A DNA stretch of 64,000 nt, taken from Bacteroidia bacterium. GTDB taxonomy: Bacteria > Bacteroidota > Bacteroidia > B-17B0 > Aurantibacillaceae. Shown one piece after another: positions 17,307-25,630 of the stretch; within the stretch, counting starts at the first letter, position 1, and each line of letters starts with the position of its first letter. A program made the position numbers and the translations under genes. The DNA is taken from positions 248,001-312,000 of the forward strand of contig JAEUTO010000011.1 of NCBI GenBank assembly GCA_016787785.1. Reading direction: 5' to 3'. A model generated the notes under the pieces. It ran no database searches. It saw only the letters and a program-made list of their open reading frames with translations, and was not told the DNA's origin.

Positions 17307-18362
17307 TTAAAAAGTTATATGTCCTCTAAAATATTCTACTACAACTGTTATTCCTAAATTTAAAAGTGAAAGTGGCAGCAAAATTCTCCAGCCTAAATTC
17401 ATCAATTGATCATAACGGAAACGTGGCAATGTCCAGCGGATCCACATAAATACAGAAATGAAAAGGAAGATCTTTGTAAAGTATGCTGCAAAACCAATAA
17501 TAGCTATCCATTTAGAACCATCTGCTAATCCCATTGCATCGTATAATTCCTGCGCGAAAGGAAAATTATATCCCCCAAAATAAAAGGCAGCCATTACCGC
17601 AGATGAAATAAACATGTTAATGTATTCTGCAAATAAGAACAAACCTAATTTCATAGATGAATATTCGGTGTGGTATCCACCAACTAATTCGGCTTCACAT
17701 TCCGGCAAGTCAAATGGCGCGCGGTTTGTTTCTGCCAACGCGCAAACAAAAAAGATGATAAAGCCTAATGGTTGCCAAACGATATTTGCCAAACCTGCAT
17801 CTTGTTGTTCAACAATTTCGCGTAAACTTAATGTTCCGCCAGAAGTAATAATTAATGCAATTACTGCAATACCCATAGCGATCTCGTAACTGATCATTTG
17901 GCTTGATGCGCGCATTGAACCTAATAAAGCATATTTATTGTTAGAGGCCCAACCACCGATCATAATACCATAAACACCAACCGAAACAACACCAAATAAA
18001 TATAAGATACCGATATTGATATCTGTAATTTGCATACTGTATAATGTACCACCCACGTAAGCATCTTTTGCCCACGGAATAACTGCGCCAGTCATAAGCG
18101 CGGTTAACATAACTAAACTCGGGCCAAGAATAAATAAAAATTTGTTTGATACGTTTGGAATGATCTCTTCTTTAAAGAACATTTTTCCACCATCGGCTAA
18201 AGGCTGTAATAAACCAAAGGGGCCAGCCCTATCCGGACCAACACGATCCTGTAATAAAGCAGAAAGCTTACGCTCCCAAAGTGTAGAGTAAGCAGCCACT
18301 GCTAACGACAGGCCGAATACAGCAACACAAATAATTAATTTATAAATAATAAAAGTCAACAT
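17307..18362 (-). CDS. nuoH: NADH-quinone oxidoreductase subunit H
   Basis: Membrane subunit of complex I that forms the quinone-binding chamber with NuoB and NuoD. 351 residues, eight or nine membrane helices. Signatures: LLQDRVGPDRAGPFGLLQPLADGGK near residue 36-60 and ETNRAPFDLPECEAELVGGYHTEYSS in the middle, the latter with the conserved acidic residues of the E-channel. It follows nuoG after 14 bases. Confidence 0.97.
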   Translation of the reverse strand: MLTFIIYKLIICVAVFGLSLAVAAYSTLWERKLSALLQDRVGPDRAGPFGLLQPLADGGKMFFKEEIIPNVSNKFLFILGPSLVMLTALMTGAVIPWAKDAYVGGTLYSMQITDINIGILYLFGVVSVGVYGIMIGGWASNNKYALLGSMRASSQMISYEIAMGIAVIALIITSGGTLSLREIVEQQDAGLANIVWQPLGFIIFFVCALAETNRAPFDLPECEAELVGGYHTEYSSMKLGLFLFAEYINMFISSAVMAAFYFGGYNFPFAQELYDAMGLADGSKWIAIIGFAAYFTKIFLFISVFMWIRWTLPRFRYDQLMNLGWRILLPLSLLNLGITVVVEYFRGHITF

Positions 18363-18376
18363 AATTTTTTTCTTTA

Positions 18377-19360
18377 TTAAGGTTTTTTATCGATTGGCAT
18401 AAATCCTAAAGCTTTTTGTTGTTTCATTACCTGCACTTTTAATTCATTTAAATGTTGGTAATGATTTTGCGAGATCACTGAATTTCTATGGATCGGAGAA
18501 GGCCCTTCGATTACCCAGTCGCTTGTTTTTTTGTGATCGTAACGACACGAGTTACAAATAAAATCTTCAACCTCATCCCACTGATCTTTGCGCGCAGTAA
18601 CACGAACAACTTCTTCGCCTTTTAACCACACGCGTGTTTTGCCGCAACACTTATCACACTTGCGATGCGCATCTACAGGTTTAGTAAACCAAACACGTTG
18701 TTTAAAGCGGAAGGTTTTATCGGTTAATGCGCCAACAGGGCAAACATCAATTACGTTTCCAGAAAAATCGTTATCAATTACCTGTTCAATATACGTAGAG
18801 ATCTCTGAAGCATCGCCACGATGAACAACACCGTGTAAACGCTTATCAGTAATTTGTTCGGCAGTTTTTACACAACGGTAACAAAGTATACAACGCGTCA
18901 TGTGTAATTTAATTTTATCACCAATGTCGATCATCTCGTATTCGCGACGTTTAAATTCGTAACGCGTTTTTGCGGAACCGTTCTCGTAACCAAGATCCTG
19001 TAATTTACATTCGCCGGCCTGATCACAAATTGGGCAATCTAAAGGATGATTGATCAATAAAAATTCAACAACACCTTTACGTGCTTCTAATATTTCTTTA
19101 TTAATAAAATTCTCAACAACCATTCCATCCATCACTTCTGTTCTGCACGAAGCAACCGGCTTAGGCATTGGTGTAGGATTTGCAGTGCTGCCCTGTGTAA
19201 CCTTTACGATACAGGTACGGCAATAACCACCACTGGTTTTTAATTTAGTATAATAGCACATGGCCGGCGGCGCAACCTGCGGGCCTATCATTCGTGCTGC
19301 CTGGAGAATAGTAGTTCCCTTTGGTACATCTATCTCTATTCCGTCTATTGTTACTTTCAT
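18377..19360 (-). CDS. nuoG: NADH-quinone oxidoreductase subunit G, short form
   Basis: Iron-sulfur subunit of complex I, only 327 residues against about 780-910 in E. coli and Thermus. Present are the 2Fe-2S N1b ligands (Cys35, Cys47, Cys50, Cys72), the His-ligated N5 cluster (His105, Cys109, Cys112, Cys118) and N4 (Cys157, Cys160, Cys163, Cys207). A further Cys set (CDKCC and ICNSC, about 237-275) corresponds to the start of the Fe4S4 region of molybdopterin oxidoreductases, but the large molybdopterin-like domain is absent. The same short form is usual in flavobacterial-type nuo operons, so this is a lineage trait, not a local truncation. It is separated from nuoF by two non-nuo genes. Confidence 0.93.
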   Translation of the reverse strand: MKVTIDGIEIDVPKGTTILQAARMIGPQVAPPAMCYYTKLKTSGGYCRTCIVKVTQGSTANPTPMPKPVASCRTEVMDGMVVENFINKEILEARKGVVEFLLINHPLDCPICDQAGECKLQDLGYENGSAKTRYEFKRREYEMIDIGDKIKLHMTRCILCYRCVKTAEQITDKRLHGVVHRGDASEISTYIEQVIDNDFSGNVIDVCPVGALTDKTFRFKQRVWFTKPVDAHRKCDKCCGKTRVWLKGEEVVRVTARKDQWDEVEDFICNSCRYDHKKTSDWVIEGPSPIHRNSVISQNHYQHLNELKVQVMKQQKALGFMPIDKKP

Positions 19361-19378
19361 TATCTGTTCAGTAATGTT

Positions 19379-20275
19379 TTAATTCTTTATAATTTTTTTT
19401 GCGATCACATCGCCGTTTACGCTTGTAATATTTAAAAAATAAATGCCATTGCTTAAATTGCTGATATCTATTGTTTGTTCTTTTTGTGAAGAAAAAACAG
19501 TTCTCAAAATTTTTCCTTCAATTGAGGTGATAGTTATTTCTATTATTTCTGTTGTGCTTTGAATTTTTATTTTATCACTTGAAGGATTTGGATAGATCTC
19601 CAAACTAATTCCTTTGTTTGAATTTTGTTTTATAGAAGTTGGGATCGTGTTATATTCAATAACAAAATATATAGAATTTGTTTCTGCAATATCGTTCCAC
19701 TCACCTGCTATACCAAAAGGCCAATTACCTAACGCCATTGCAGCAGCATCCTGGTTAGAATTAAAATTATCCGGCTCTTGAATAGTGCTTGTACTTTTTC
19801 CTCCCCAGTTGTTATAATTATTATTAAATGCTGCGCCATTGTTAGCGCCGGCTGCACCCTGGCCAACCCAGAATTTCATTCCTATACCATTATTATCTCC
19901 ATCCCACCACCAGTCACCTTCAGTAAATTTATCGTTACCACCAAGCCATACATAAGATACGCCACCGCCATCGCCCACCGGACTGTAATTTGATGCAATA
20001 CCCGAAGCAACAATACCATTGTAAACAGCCGTTTGTTCTGCCTGGTCGTTTATTTCAACAAGATAACCGGCATCGCTTGAAGCACAAGCGGCGGCAACTG
20101 ACCAGGTTTTTGCTTCTTTTACGACATTGTAATAATGTCCGTTATGAATAAAAGCATAAACATTTGCATTAGAATAACAGGTAGCCTGCGAAACAGAATT
20201 CAAGTTCTGGGCCATAACGCTTTCTGTATTGCCAATAGCAATTAGAAGAATTAATATGTAAAGTGTCTTTTTCAA
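19379..20275 (-). CDS. C-type lectin-domain protein with T9SS sorting domain
   Basis: About 298 residues from a TTG at 20275. The longer frame from ATG 20356 would overlap the upstream gene by 77 bases and bury the signal peptide, so the TTG, which gives MKKTLYILILLIAIGNTESVMAQ, is preferred. Residues about 35-210 form a C-type lectin-like domain: YYNVVKEAKTWSVAAACA, YLVEINDQAEQTAVYN, VWLGGNDKFTEGDWWWDG, EPDN, and GEWNDIAETNSIYFVIEY. Such domains bind sugars or proteins, often with Ca2+. The C-terminus (YPNPSSDKIKI to GIYFLNITSVNGDVIAKKIIKN) is a type A T9SS sorting domain, so it is a surface protein. It lies 4 bases after the TonB-C gene and 18 bases before nuoG, inside the nuo operon. Confidence 0.8.
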   Translation of the reverse strand: MKKTLYILILLIAIGNTESVMAQNLNSVSQATCYSNANVYAFIHNGHYYNVVKEAKTWSVAAACASSDAGYLVEINDQAEQTAVYNGIVASGIASNYSPVGDGGGVSYVWLGGNDKFTEGDWWWDGDNNGIGMKFWVGQGAAGANNGAAFNNNYNNWGGKSTSTIQEPDNFNSNQDAAAMALGNWPFGIAGEWNDIAETNSIYFVIEYNTIPTSIKQNSNKGISLEIYPNPSSDKIKIQSTTEIIEITITSIEGKILRTVFSSQKEQTIDISNLSNGIYFLNITSVNGDVIAKKIIKN

Positions 20276-20279
20276 TTTC

Positions 20280-20753
20280 TTAATCCCAAACCATTTTTTT
20301 CTTTCTGCTGGTAGAAGCATCCGGATCTTCTTTAACCTCTTTAAAAAAATCAACATTAACTACCAGGTAACTTTTTACATTTTTGCCTTTTAATTTAGCG
20401 GGCGTAAAACCAATCAATGTTTTTGAAACTTTTACTGCTTCTTTATCACAATCAGCGCACGCACTTGCGCTTCCATCAATAATAGCGTCGGTTACTTTTC
20501 CGTTTTCGTCTATCGTTAGTTTTACCGGGCGATTAATTGTTGAACCTTCTTTTAGTGAAGCAGGTATCGCGGTGTTTTTCTTGATATAATTTTGCAAAGC
20601 ACTTTCTCCTTCAGTGAATGCTGCTTTCTGATCAACTGCTGTATAAATAGTTTCGTCAACTTTTTCTTTGCCTTTTCCTTTTTTATCTTTTTGAGCCATC
20701 ATTGATAAACTCATGCAAAAGAAAACAATTATAATTTTAATGGTTGTTTTCAT
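20280..20753 (-). CDS. Periplasmic TonB C-terminal-domain protein
   Basis: 157 residues. The N-terminus is a cleavable-looking signal (MKTTIKIIIVFFCMSLSMMAQ) followed by a Lys-rich linker (KDKKGKGKEK). The rest (about 45-140) matches the TonB C-terminal domain pattern: AAFTEGESALQNYIKKNTAIP, INRPVKLTIDENGKVTDAII, CDKEAVKVSKTLIGFTPAKLKGKNV. It lacks the membrane anchor and Pro-rich spacer of a true energy transducer. A CADC motif sits in the middle of the domain. Role unknown; partner-binding in the periplasm is inferred. It is embedded in the nuo operon, 2 bases after the nuoF stop and 4 bases before the lectin gene. Confidence 0.75.
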   Translation of the reverse strand: MKTTIKIIIVFFCMSLSMMAQKDKKGKGKEKVDETIYTAVDQKAAFTEGESALQNYIKKNTAIPASLKEGSTINRPVKLTIDENGKVTDAIIDGSASACADCDKEAVKVSKTLIGFTPAKLKGKNVKSYLVVNVDFFKEVKEDPDASTSRKKKMVWD

Positions 20754-20755
20754 TC

Positions 20756-22093
20756 TTACGCGTTTACGTTATATAACCTGTTATAATGACTCACATCCAC
20801 AAATTTTTTGCTTCTTGCCACATCTAAAAATTCTTGTTTAAAGTGGCGAATAGCTGCTGCCACTGGCCATGCAGCGGCTTCACCTAACGGACAAATTGTT
20901 TTGCCTTCTATCTTACTTTGAATATCCCAAAGCAGATCAACATCACTTTCGTTTGCAGTACCGTTCAAAAATTTCTTTAGTATTTTTTCCATCCAACCTG
21001 TTCCTTCACGACAAGGTGAGCATTGCCCGCAACTTTCGTGATGATAAAAACGCGTGAAGGTGAAAAGATTTTTTACAATGCTTGTATCTTCATCCATTAC
21101 AATAAATCCACCCGAGCCTAACATGGTGCCAGTTGCAAAACCGCCATCAGATAAACTTTCGTAGGTCATTAAGCGCGGCTCGCCGTTTGCGGTTTTTAAA
21201 ATTAATTCTGTTGGTAAAATTGGCACAGAAGATCCACCAGCAACAACTGCTTTCATTTTTTTACCGTTACGAATGCCGCCACAATATTCTTCGCTATAAA
21301 TAAATTCCTCTACAGGAACTCCTAATTCAATTTCGTAAACACCGGGCTTATTAATATGACCCGAAGCAGAAATTAATTTTGTACCTGTTGATTTACCAAT
21401 ACCAATTTTTGCATAAGCTTCTCCGCCATCGTTCACAATTGGAACAACAGCAGCAATTGTTTCAACGTTATTTACAACCGTTGGACAACCCCATAAACCT
21501 GCAACAGCCGGAAACGGCGGTTTGATACGCGGATTGCCACGCTTGCCTTCCAACGATTCTAATAGTGCAGTTTCTTCACCGCAAATATATGCGCCACCGC
21601 CAACTTGTACATAACAGTCGTGCGAAAAATTAGTGCCCAAAATATTTTGTCCTAATAGCCCTGCAGCGTAGGCTTCAGCAATTGCTTTTTCAACGATGCG
21701 CGCTACATAAAAATATTCGCCGCGAATATAAATGTAAGATGCCTTTGCGCCCAAAGCGTATGAAGAAGTGATCATCCCCTCAATTAAAGCATGAGGGATC
21801 TTCTCCATTAAATAACGGTCTTTAAATGTGCCCGGTTCCGATTCGTCAGCGTTACAAACCAAGTAACGCGGCACGCCTTCGGGCTTTGCTAAAAAGCTCC
21901 ACTTTAAACCAGTGGGAAAACCCGCGCCACCACGGCCACGCAGACCTGATTTCTTTACCTCATCAGTAACCTGATCAGGCGTCATTGTTTTTAAAGCCTT
22001 TTCAACGGAGGCATAACCTCCGTGACGACGATAAATTTCAAGGGTTTCAATTCCGTGAACTTTATCATTATGTATCAATAATTTTTTGCCCAT
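20756..22093 (-). CDS. nuoF: NADH-quinone oxidoreductase subunit F
   Basis: NADH-binding subunit of complex I with FMN and the N3 4Fe-4S cluster. 445 residues. NADH/FMN sites: GLRGRGGAGFPTGLKW at about 50-65 and GAYICGEETALLESLEGKRGNPR. The cluster motif is ESCGQCSPCREGTGWM with a further Cys in TICPLGEAAAWP. It takes hydride from NADH and passes electrons to NuoE and NuoG. It is 13 bases downstream of nuoE. Confidence 0.97.
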   Translation of the reverse strand: MGKKLLIHNDKVHGIETLEIYRRHGGYASVEKALKTMTPDQVTDEVKKSGLRGRGGAGFPTGLKWSFLAKPEGVPRYLVCNADESEPGTFKDRYLMEKIPHALIEGMITSSYALGAKASYIYIRGEYFYVARIVEKAIAEAYAAGLLGQNILGTNFSHDCYVQVGGGAYICGEETALLESLEGKRGNPRIKPPFPAVAGLWGCPTVVNNVETIAAVVPIVNDGGEAYAKIGIGKSTGTKLISASGHINKPGVYEIELGVPVEEFIYSEEYCGGIRNGKKMKAVVAGGSSVPILPTELILKTANGEPRLMTYESLSDGGFATGTMLGSGGFIVMDEDTSIVKNLFTFTRFYHHESCGQCSPCREGTGWMEKILKKFLNGTANESDVDLLWDIQSKIEGKTICPLGEAAAWPVAAAIRHFKQEFLDVARSKKFVDVSHYNRLYNVNA

Positions 22094-22106
22094 AGGTCGG
22101 GGTTAT

Positions 22107-22688
22107 TTACAATGTGTTTTTATAATCCAGGTCAGTATAACTTCTCAATTTTCCGGCTTGTTTGTAATCTCCAATTATCTTATCAACTTTTTCGTAGGTT
22201 AAGTTTTCATGGTAACTGGCTCCGCATTGCAGCATTGGTGCTGTTCCACATGAACCTAAACATTCGGCTACTTTTAATGAGAACATTCCGTCTTTCGTGG
22301 TTTCACCTACTTTTATGTCCAGTTTTTTCTCAATGTATTTTACAATATCTTCTGCACCGTTTAACCAGCAAGAACTTGTTTGGCAAACCTCTAAAACACA
22401 TTTACCCATTGGCTTAAGATTATACATGGTATAAAATGAAGCCACTTCAAAAACTTCAATAGGTTTAATTTTTAAAATGTCTGCAACATAGTCCATTGCC
22501 TCAGGACTTAACCATCCGCCAAATTCTGCTTGTGCAATATGCAATATTGGAAGCAAAGCAGATTTTTGTTTTCCTTCGGGATAATGAGAAATAATTGTTT
22601 GCGCTGTTTGCATGGCCTCATCGCTAAACTTTAATGTAGCGCGTTTGGCCTTATCAAAATGTTGTGTTCCGTGTACTTGTGAACTCAT
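22107..22688 (-). CDS. nuoE: NADH-quinone oxidoreductase subunit E
   Basis: 24-kDa-type subunit of complex I with the N1a 2Fe-2S cluster. 193 residues with a thioredoxin-like C-terminal domain. The cluster ligands are in CQTSSCW and AECLGSCGTAP (pattern C-x4-C and C-x3-C). The N-terminal helical domain has YPEGKQKSALLPILHIAQAEFGGWL. It is separated from nuoD by a 30-base heptamer array. Confidence 0.96.
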   Translation of the reverse strand: MSSQVHGTQHFDKAKRATLKFSDEAMQTAQTIISHYPEGKQKSALLPILHIAQAEFGGWLSPEAMDYVADILKIKPIEVFEVASFYTMYNLKPMGKCVLEVCQTSSCWLNGAEDIVKYIEKKLDIKVGETTKDGMFSLKVAECLGSCGTAPMLQCGASYHENLTYEKVDKIIGDYKQAGKLRSYTDLDYKNTL

Positions 22689-22716
22689 CTTATATCTTAA
22701 TTCTAAATTCTTAAAT
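22689..22716 (-). repeat. Heptamer array in the nuoD-nuoE spacer
   Basis: Four units in register on the plus strand: CTTATAT, CTTAATT, CTAAATT, CTTAAAT. They occupy the whole 30-base gap between nuoD and nuoE. Confidence 0.7.
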
Positions 22717-22718
22717 CT

Positions 22719-23933
22719 TTATGCGTCTAGCTCGCCTGCAATAACATTCATGCTGCTCATTGTAATAATTGCATCAGAAAGCATAATGCCTTTTACCATT
22801 TCTGAATAAGCCTGGTAATAAATAAAACAAGGTCTTCTAAAATGCAAGCGGTACGGCGTTCTTCCGCCATCGCTTACCAAATAAAACCCTAGCTCTCCAT
22901 TTCCACCTTCCACGCAATGATAAACTTCTCCTTTAGGAACCTCTGTTTCACCCATCACAATTTTAAAGTGATAGATCAACGCTTCCATATTATTGTAAAC
23001 TTCTTCTTTTGGTGGTAAATAAAATTCAGGAATGTCGGCGTGGAACGGTTGATCCTTAGGCATATTTTTTATTGCCTGCTCAATAATTTTTAAGCTCTGC
23101 CACATTTCTTCTTGGCGCACCATAAAACGATCATACGTATCACCGGCTGTTCCAATTGGAATAATAAAGTCAAAATCCTGATAAGATGAATATGGGGTAG
23201 CAACACGTACATCGTAATCTACACCGGCTGCTCGTAAGTTTGGCCCGGTAAAACTATAATCAAGTGCCATCTTCGCGCTAATTGGCCCGCAGTTAACTGT
23301 ACGGTCCATAAAAATTTTATTGCGCTCTAATAAATTAGCAAATTCTTTTAATGCTTTTGGATATTCTTTTACAAAGTTGTGGATCTGATCCCATGTGGTT
23401 TTACTCCACTCTCTTTCAAAGCCGCCAATACGGCCAATGTTTGTTGTAAGGCGAGCGCCGCAAATACTTTCGTAAATGTCATAAATTTTTTCGCGCCATT
23501 GAAAGATGTACAAGAAGCCTGTCATAGCTCCTGTATCAACTCCGATAACTGAATTACAAACAAGGTGATCGGCAATACGCGCCAACTCCATAATAATAAC
23601 GCGCATGTAATCTACGCGCTTTGGAACAGTGCAACCAATTAATTTTTCTACAGTCATGTGCCAACCCATGTTGTTGATTGGCGATGAACAATAATTTAAA
23701 CGATCGGTAATTGGCGTAATTTGATTGTAAGGTCTGCGTTCTGCTAGTTTTTCAAAAGCACGGTGAATGTATCCAACAGTTGGTTCTGCTTCATGAATAA
23801 TTTCACCATCCATTTTTAAAATGTTCTGGAAAATACCATGCGTTGCAGGATGCGTAGGGCCAAGATTAAGAATGGAATATTCTTTTTCTATTGTTTCTTC
23901 CGATTCGGGAATAATATTTTCTTTTTTACTCAT
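22719..23933 (-). CDS. nuoD: NADH-quinone oxidoreductase subunit D
   Basis: 49-kDa-type subunit of complex I, related to hydrogenase large subunits; forms the quinone site together with NuoB. 404 residues. Signatures: LNLGPTHPATHGIFQNILKMDGE at about 22-44 and VGYIHRAFEKLAE, then RIGGFEREW and the C-terminus GIMLSDAIITMSSMNVIAGELDA. NuoC and NuoD are separate genes here. The 78-base spacer to nuoC (23934-24011) is very AT-rich with partly heptameric units (CAAAATT, TGTAATT, CAAAATT) and holds no gene. Confidence 0.97.
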   Translation of the reverse strand: MSKKENIIPESEETIEKEYSILNLGPTHPATHGIFQNILKMDGEIIHEAEPTVGYIHRAFEKLAERRPYNQITPITDRLNYCSSPINNMGWHMTVEKLIGCTVPKRVDYMRVIIMELARIADHLVCNSVIGVDTGAMTGFLYIFQWREKIYDIYESICGARLTTNIGRIGGFEREWSKTTWDQIHNFVKEYPKALKEFANLLERNKIFMDRTVNCGPISAKMALDYSFTGPNLRAAGVDYDVRVATPYSSYQDFDFIIPIGTAGDTYDRFMVRQEEMWQSLKIIEQAIKNMPKDQPFHADIPEFYLPPKEEVYNNMEALIYHFKIVMGETEVPKGEVYHCVEGGNGELGFYLVSDGGRTPYRLHFRRPCFIYYQAYSEMVKGIMLSDAIITMSSMNVIAGELDA

Positions 23934-24011
23934 CTTACTTATTAAGTCAAAATTTGTAATTCAAAATTTAAAAGATTTTTTAATTTTAAATTATGCAATT
24001 ATTAATTCGTT

Positions 24012-24512
24012 TTATCGTCCAAACATTTTATCATCCTTGTCATCACGCGACTGATCTTCTAACGGATATTCTTTTCTCATCGGGAAAATATCCATTTCGT
24101 CTACATTTAAAATGCGTTTTAATTTTGGATGTCCTTTAAATCTTACGCCGTAAAAATCAAATGTCTCGCGCTCCATCCAGTTGGCTCCAGGCCAGATATC
24201 GGTTGCAGTAGGAATCTCCGGTTTATTGATATCAAAATACGTTCTAATTCTTACACGGATATTTTTTAGCATGTTGTGTAAGTGATAGATCACACCTAAT
24301 TGTTTTTCATCTGCTGTTTGAAAACCTGTAAGGTCTGTCAAAAAATGAAAATTTAATTCTTCATCGTTCTTTAAAAATTCCAACACGTCGTGAATGTTGT
24401 CTTTTTTAATTGTAAATGAGGGAAAATCGTAAGCAAGATCTGATGCTTCAATTGCATCGGGAAATTTTGCACTGATCTTTTCGTTTAGTTTTTTAAATAC
24501 GTCTTCGTTCAT
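24012..24512 (-). CDS. nuoC: NADH-quinone oxidoreductase subunit C
   Basis: 30-kDa-type peripheral subunit of complex I, 166 residues. The family signature is WPGANWMERETFDFYGVRFKGHPKLKRIL, followed by PLEDQSRDD at the C-terminus. It helps hold NuoD and NuoB on the membrane arm. It follows nuoB after 10 bases. Confidence 0.96.
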   Translation of the reverse strand: MNEDVFKKLNEKISAKFPDAIEASDLAYDFPSFTIKKDNIHDVLEFLKNDEELNFHFLTDLTGFQTADEKQLGVIYHLHNMLKNIRVRIRTYFDINKPEIPTATDIWPGANWMERETFDFYGVRFKGHPKLKRILNVDEMDIFPMRKEYPLEDQSRDDKDDKMFGR

Positions 24513-24522
24513 TTTTAAAATT

Positions 24523-25086
24523 TTATTCTAAACCGTAACTGTTAAGCATTTTTTTGTATTCATCCGAGTTACGTCTTCTGAAAGATTCGTTCTTAGCTAA
24601 TTCCTGGATCTTGATTATACCATCAATAATTTGTTCAGGGCGTGGAGGACAACCTGGCACATAAACATCAACCGGAATAATTCTGTCTATCCCCTGTAAA
24701 ACAGAGTAAGTATCAAAAATACCGCCGCTACTTGCACATGCACCAACCGATAGAACCCATTTTGGTTCAGCCATTTGATCATAAACTTGCCTTAGTGTTG
24801 GTCCCATTTTTTTAGCAATAGTACCCATTACCATTAAAAGATCGGCCTGGCGCGGCGAGAAGCTTAAACGTTCTGCTCCAAAACGACCAAGGTCATAGTT
24901 TGAAGCCATTGTAGCCATAAATTCAATACCACAACACGATGTTGCAAAAGGCAATGGCCATAAAGAATTTGCTCTTGCCAGCCCGATAACGTCTTCTAAT
25001 TTAGAAGCAAAAAATCCGGGACCTTCAAGTCCCTCGGGGCTTTTAGCGATCTCTAACTTTGTTCTTTTTATTATTTCTTTTGCCAT
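24523..25086 (-). CDS. nuoB: NADH-quinone oxidoreductase subunit B
   Basis: Subunit of complex I that carries the terminal 4Fe-4S cluster N2, the direct electron donor to quinone. 187 residues. Cluster ligands: the tandem Cys in FATSCCGIEFMATMAS, then VGACASSGGIFD and PGCPPRPEQIIDGI. The N-terminal 30 residues are a short basic leader. nuoA lies upstream, across a heptamer-rich spacer. Confidence 0.97.
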   Translation of the reverse strand: MAKEIIKRTKLEIAKSPEGLEGPGFFASKLEDVIGLARANSLWPLPFATSCCGIEFMATMASNYDLGRFGAERLSFSPRQADLLMVMGTIAKKMGPTLRQVYDQMAEPKWVLSVGACASSGGIFDTYSVLQGIDRIIPVDVYVPGCPPRPEQIIDGIIKIQELAKNESFRRRNSDEYKKMLNSYGLE

Positions 25087-25100
25087 CTTGTATTATTTTA

Positions 25101-25162
25101 GATGTAAGATTTTAGAAGTAAGAATTTTAAATCTAAGATCTTAATTTTTAATTCTTAAATCT
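25101..25162 (-). repeat. Inverted heptamer arrays in the nuoA-nuoB spacer
   Basis: Plus strand 25101-25128 reads GATGTAA, GATTTTA, GAAGTAA, GAATTTT. Positions 25129-25162 carry the same units on the opposite strand (GATTTAA, GAATTAA, AAATTAA, GATCTTA). The two halves meet head to head and could pair as an imperfect hairpin directly after the nuoA stop. Confidence 0.7.
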
Positions 25163-25537
25163 CTACTCTTCCCACTTCAGCGCTTTTTTAGAAAGCATGT
25201 AGTAAAAGCCCACTAACAGCAATGCAATAAAGCTAAATACCTCTATTACTCCTAACATGCCTAATTCTTTAAAATTTACTGCCCATGGATACATGAAAAT
25301 AACCTCTATGTCGAAAAGCACAAATAAAATAGCCACTAAAAAGTATTTAATAGAGAAAGGCAAACGCGCGTTACCCTGCGACTCAACACCGCACTCAAAA
25401 GAATCTAACTTAATTTTTGTCTTACGCTTTGGGCCTAAAAAATGGGTTGCAACCATAGTTGTAACCACAAAACCCATTGCCACTAAAAACATAAGTACAA
25501 TAGGGATATATGCAACAGGAGACGAGTCGGAAGTCAT
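25163..25537 (-). CDS. nuoA: NADH-quinone oxidoreductase subunit A
   Basis: First gene of the complex I operon, 124 residues with three membrane helices. Signatures: DSFECGVESQGNARLPFSIKYFLVAILFVLFDIEVIFMYPW, including the Cys loop that moves during turnover in homologues and the conserved acidic residues of helix 2. The promoter should lie in 25538-25630, but no good TTTG/TAnnTTTG pair was found there. Confidence 0.96.
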   Translation of the reverse strand: MTSDSSPVAYIPIVLMFLVAMGFVVTTMVATHFLGPKRKTKIKLDSFECGVESQGNARLPFSIKYFLVAILFVLFDIEVIFMYPWAVNFKELGMLGVIEVFSFIALLLVGFYYMLSKKALKWEE

Positions 25538-25630
25538 AAATATTATTGTTTTAGACTGTAAGATTAACGAATTTTATAGAAATCGTCAAACAATTCTATC
25601 TAAAAAAACAACATTTATTTATGGGCAATT

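Noticed and set aside
18377-19360. NuoG as a pseudogene or frameshifted fragment
   Set aside because: The next gene begins 14 bases after its stop, all cluster ligands are intact, and the short form is usual in this lineage.
19379-20356. Long form of the lectin protein starting at ATG 20356
   Set aside because: It would overlap the TonB-C gene by 77 bases and place 27 basic residues before the signal peptide; the TTG at 20275 fits better.
12235-25162. Heptamer arrays as a possible CRISPR
   Set aside because: Units are seven bases long without spacers, in several short arrays, and there are no cas genes.
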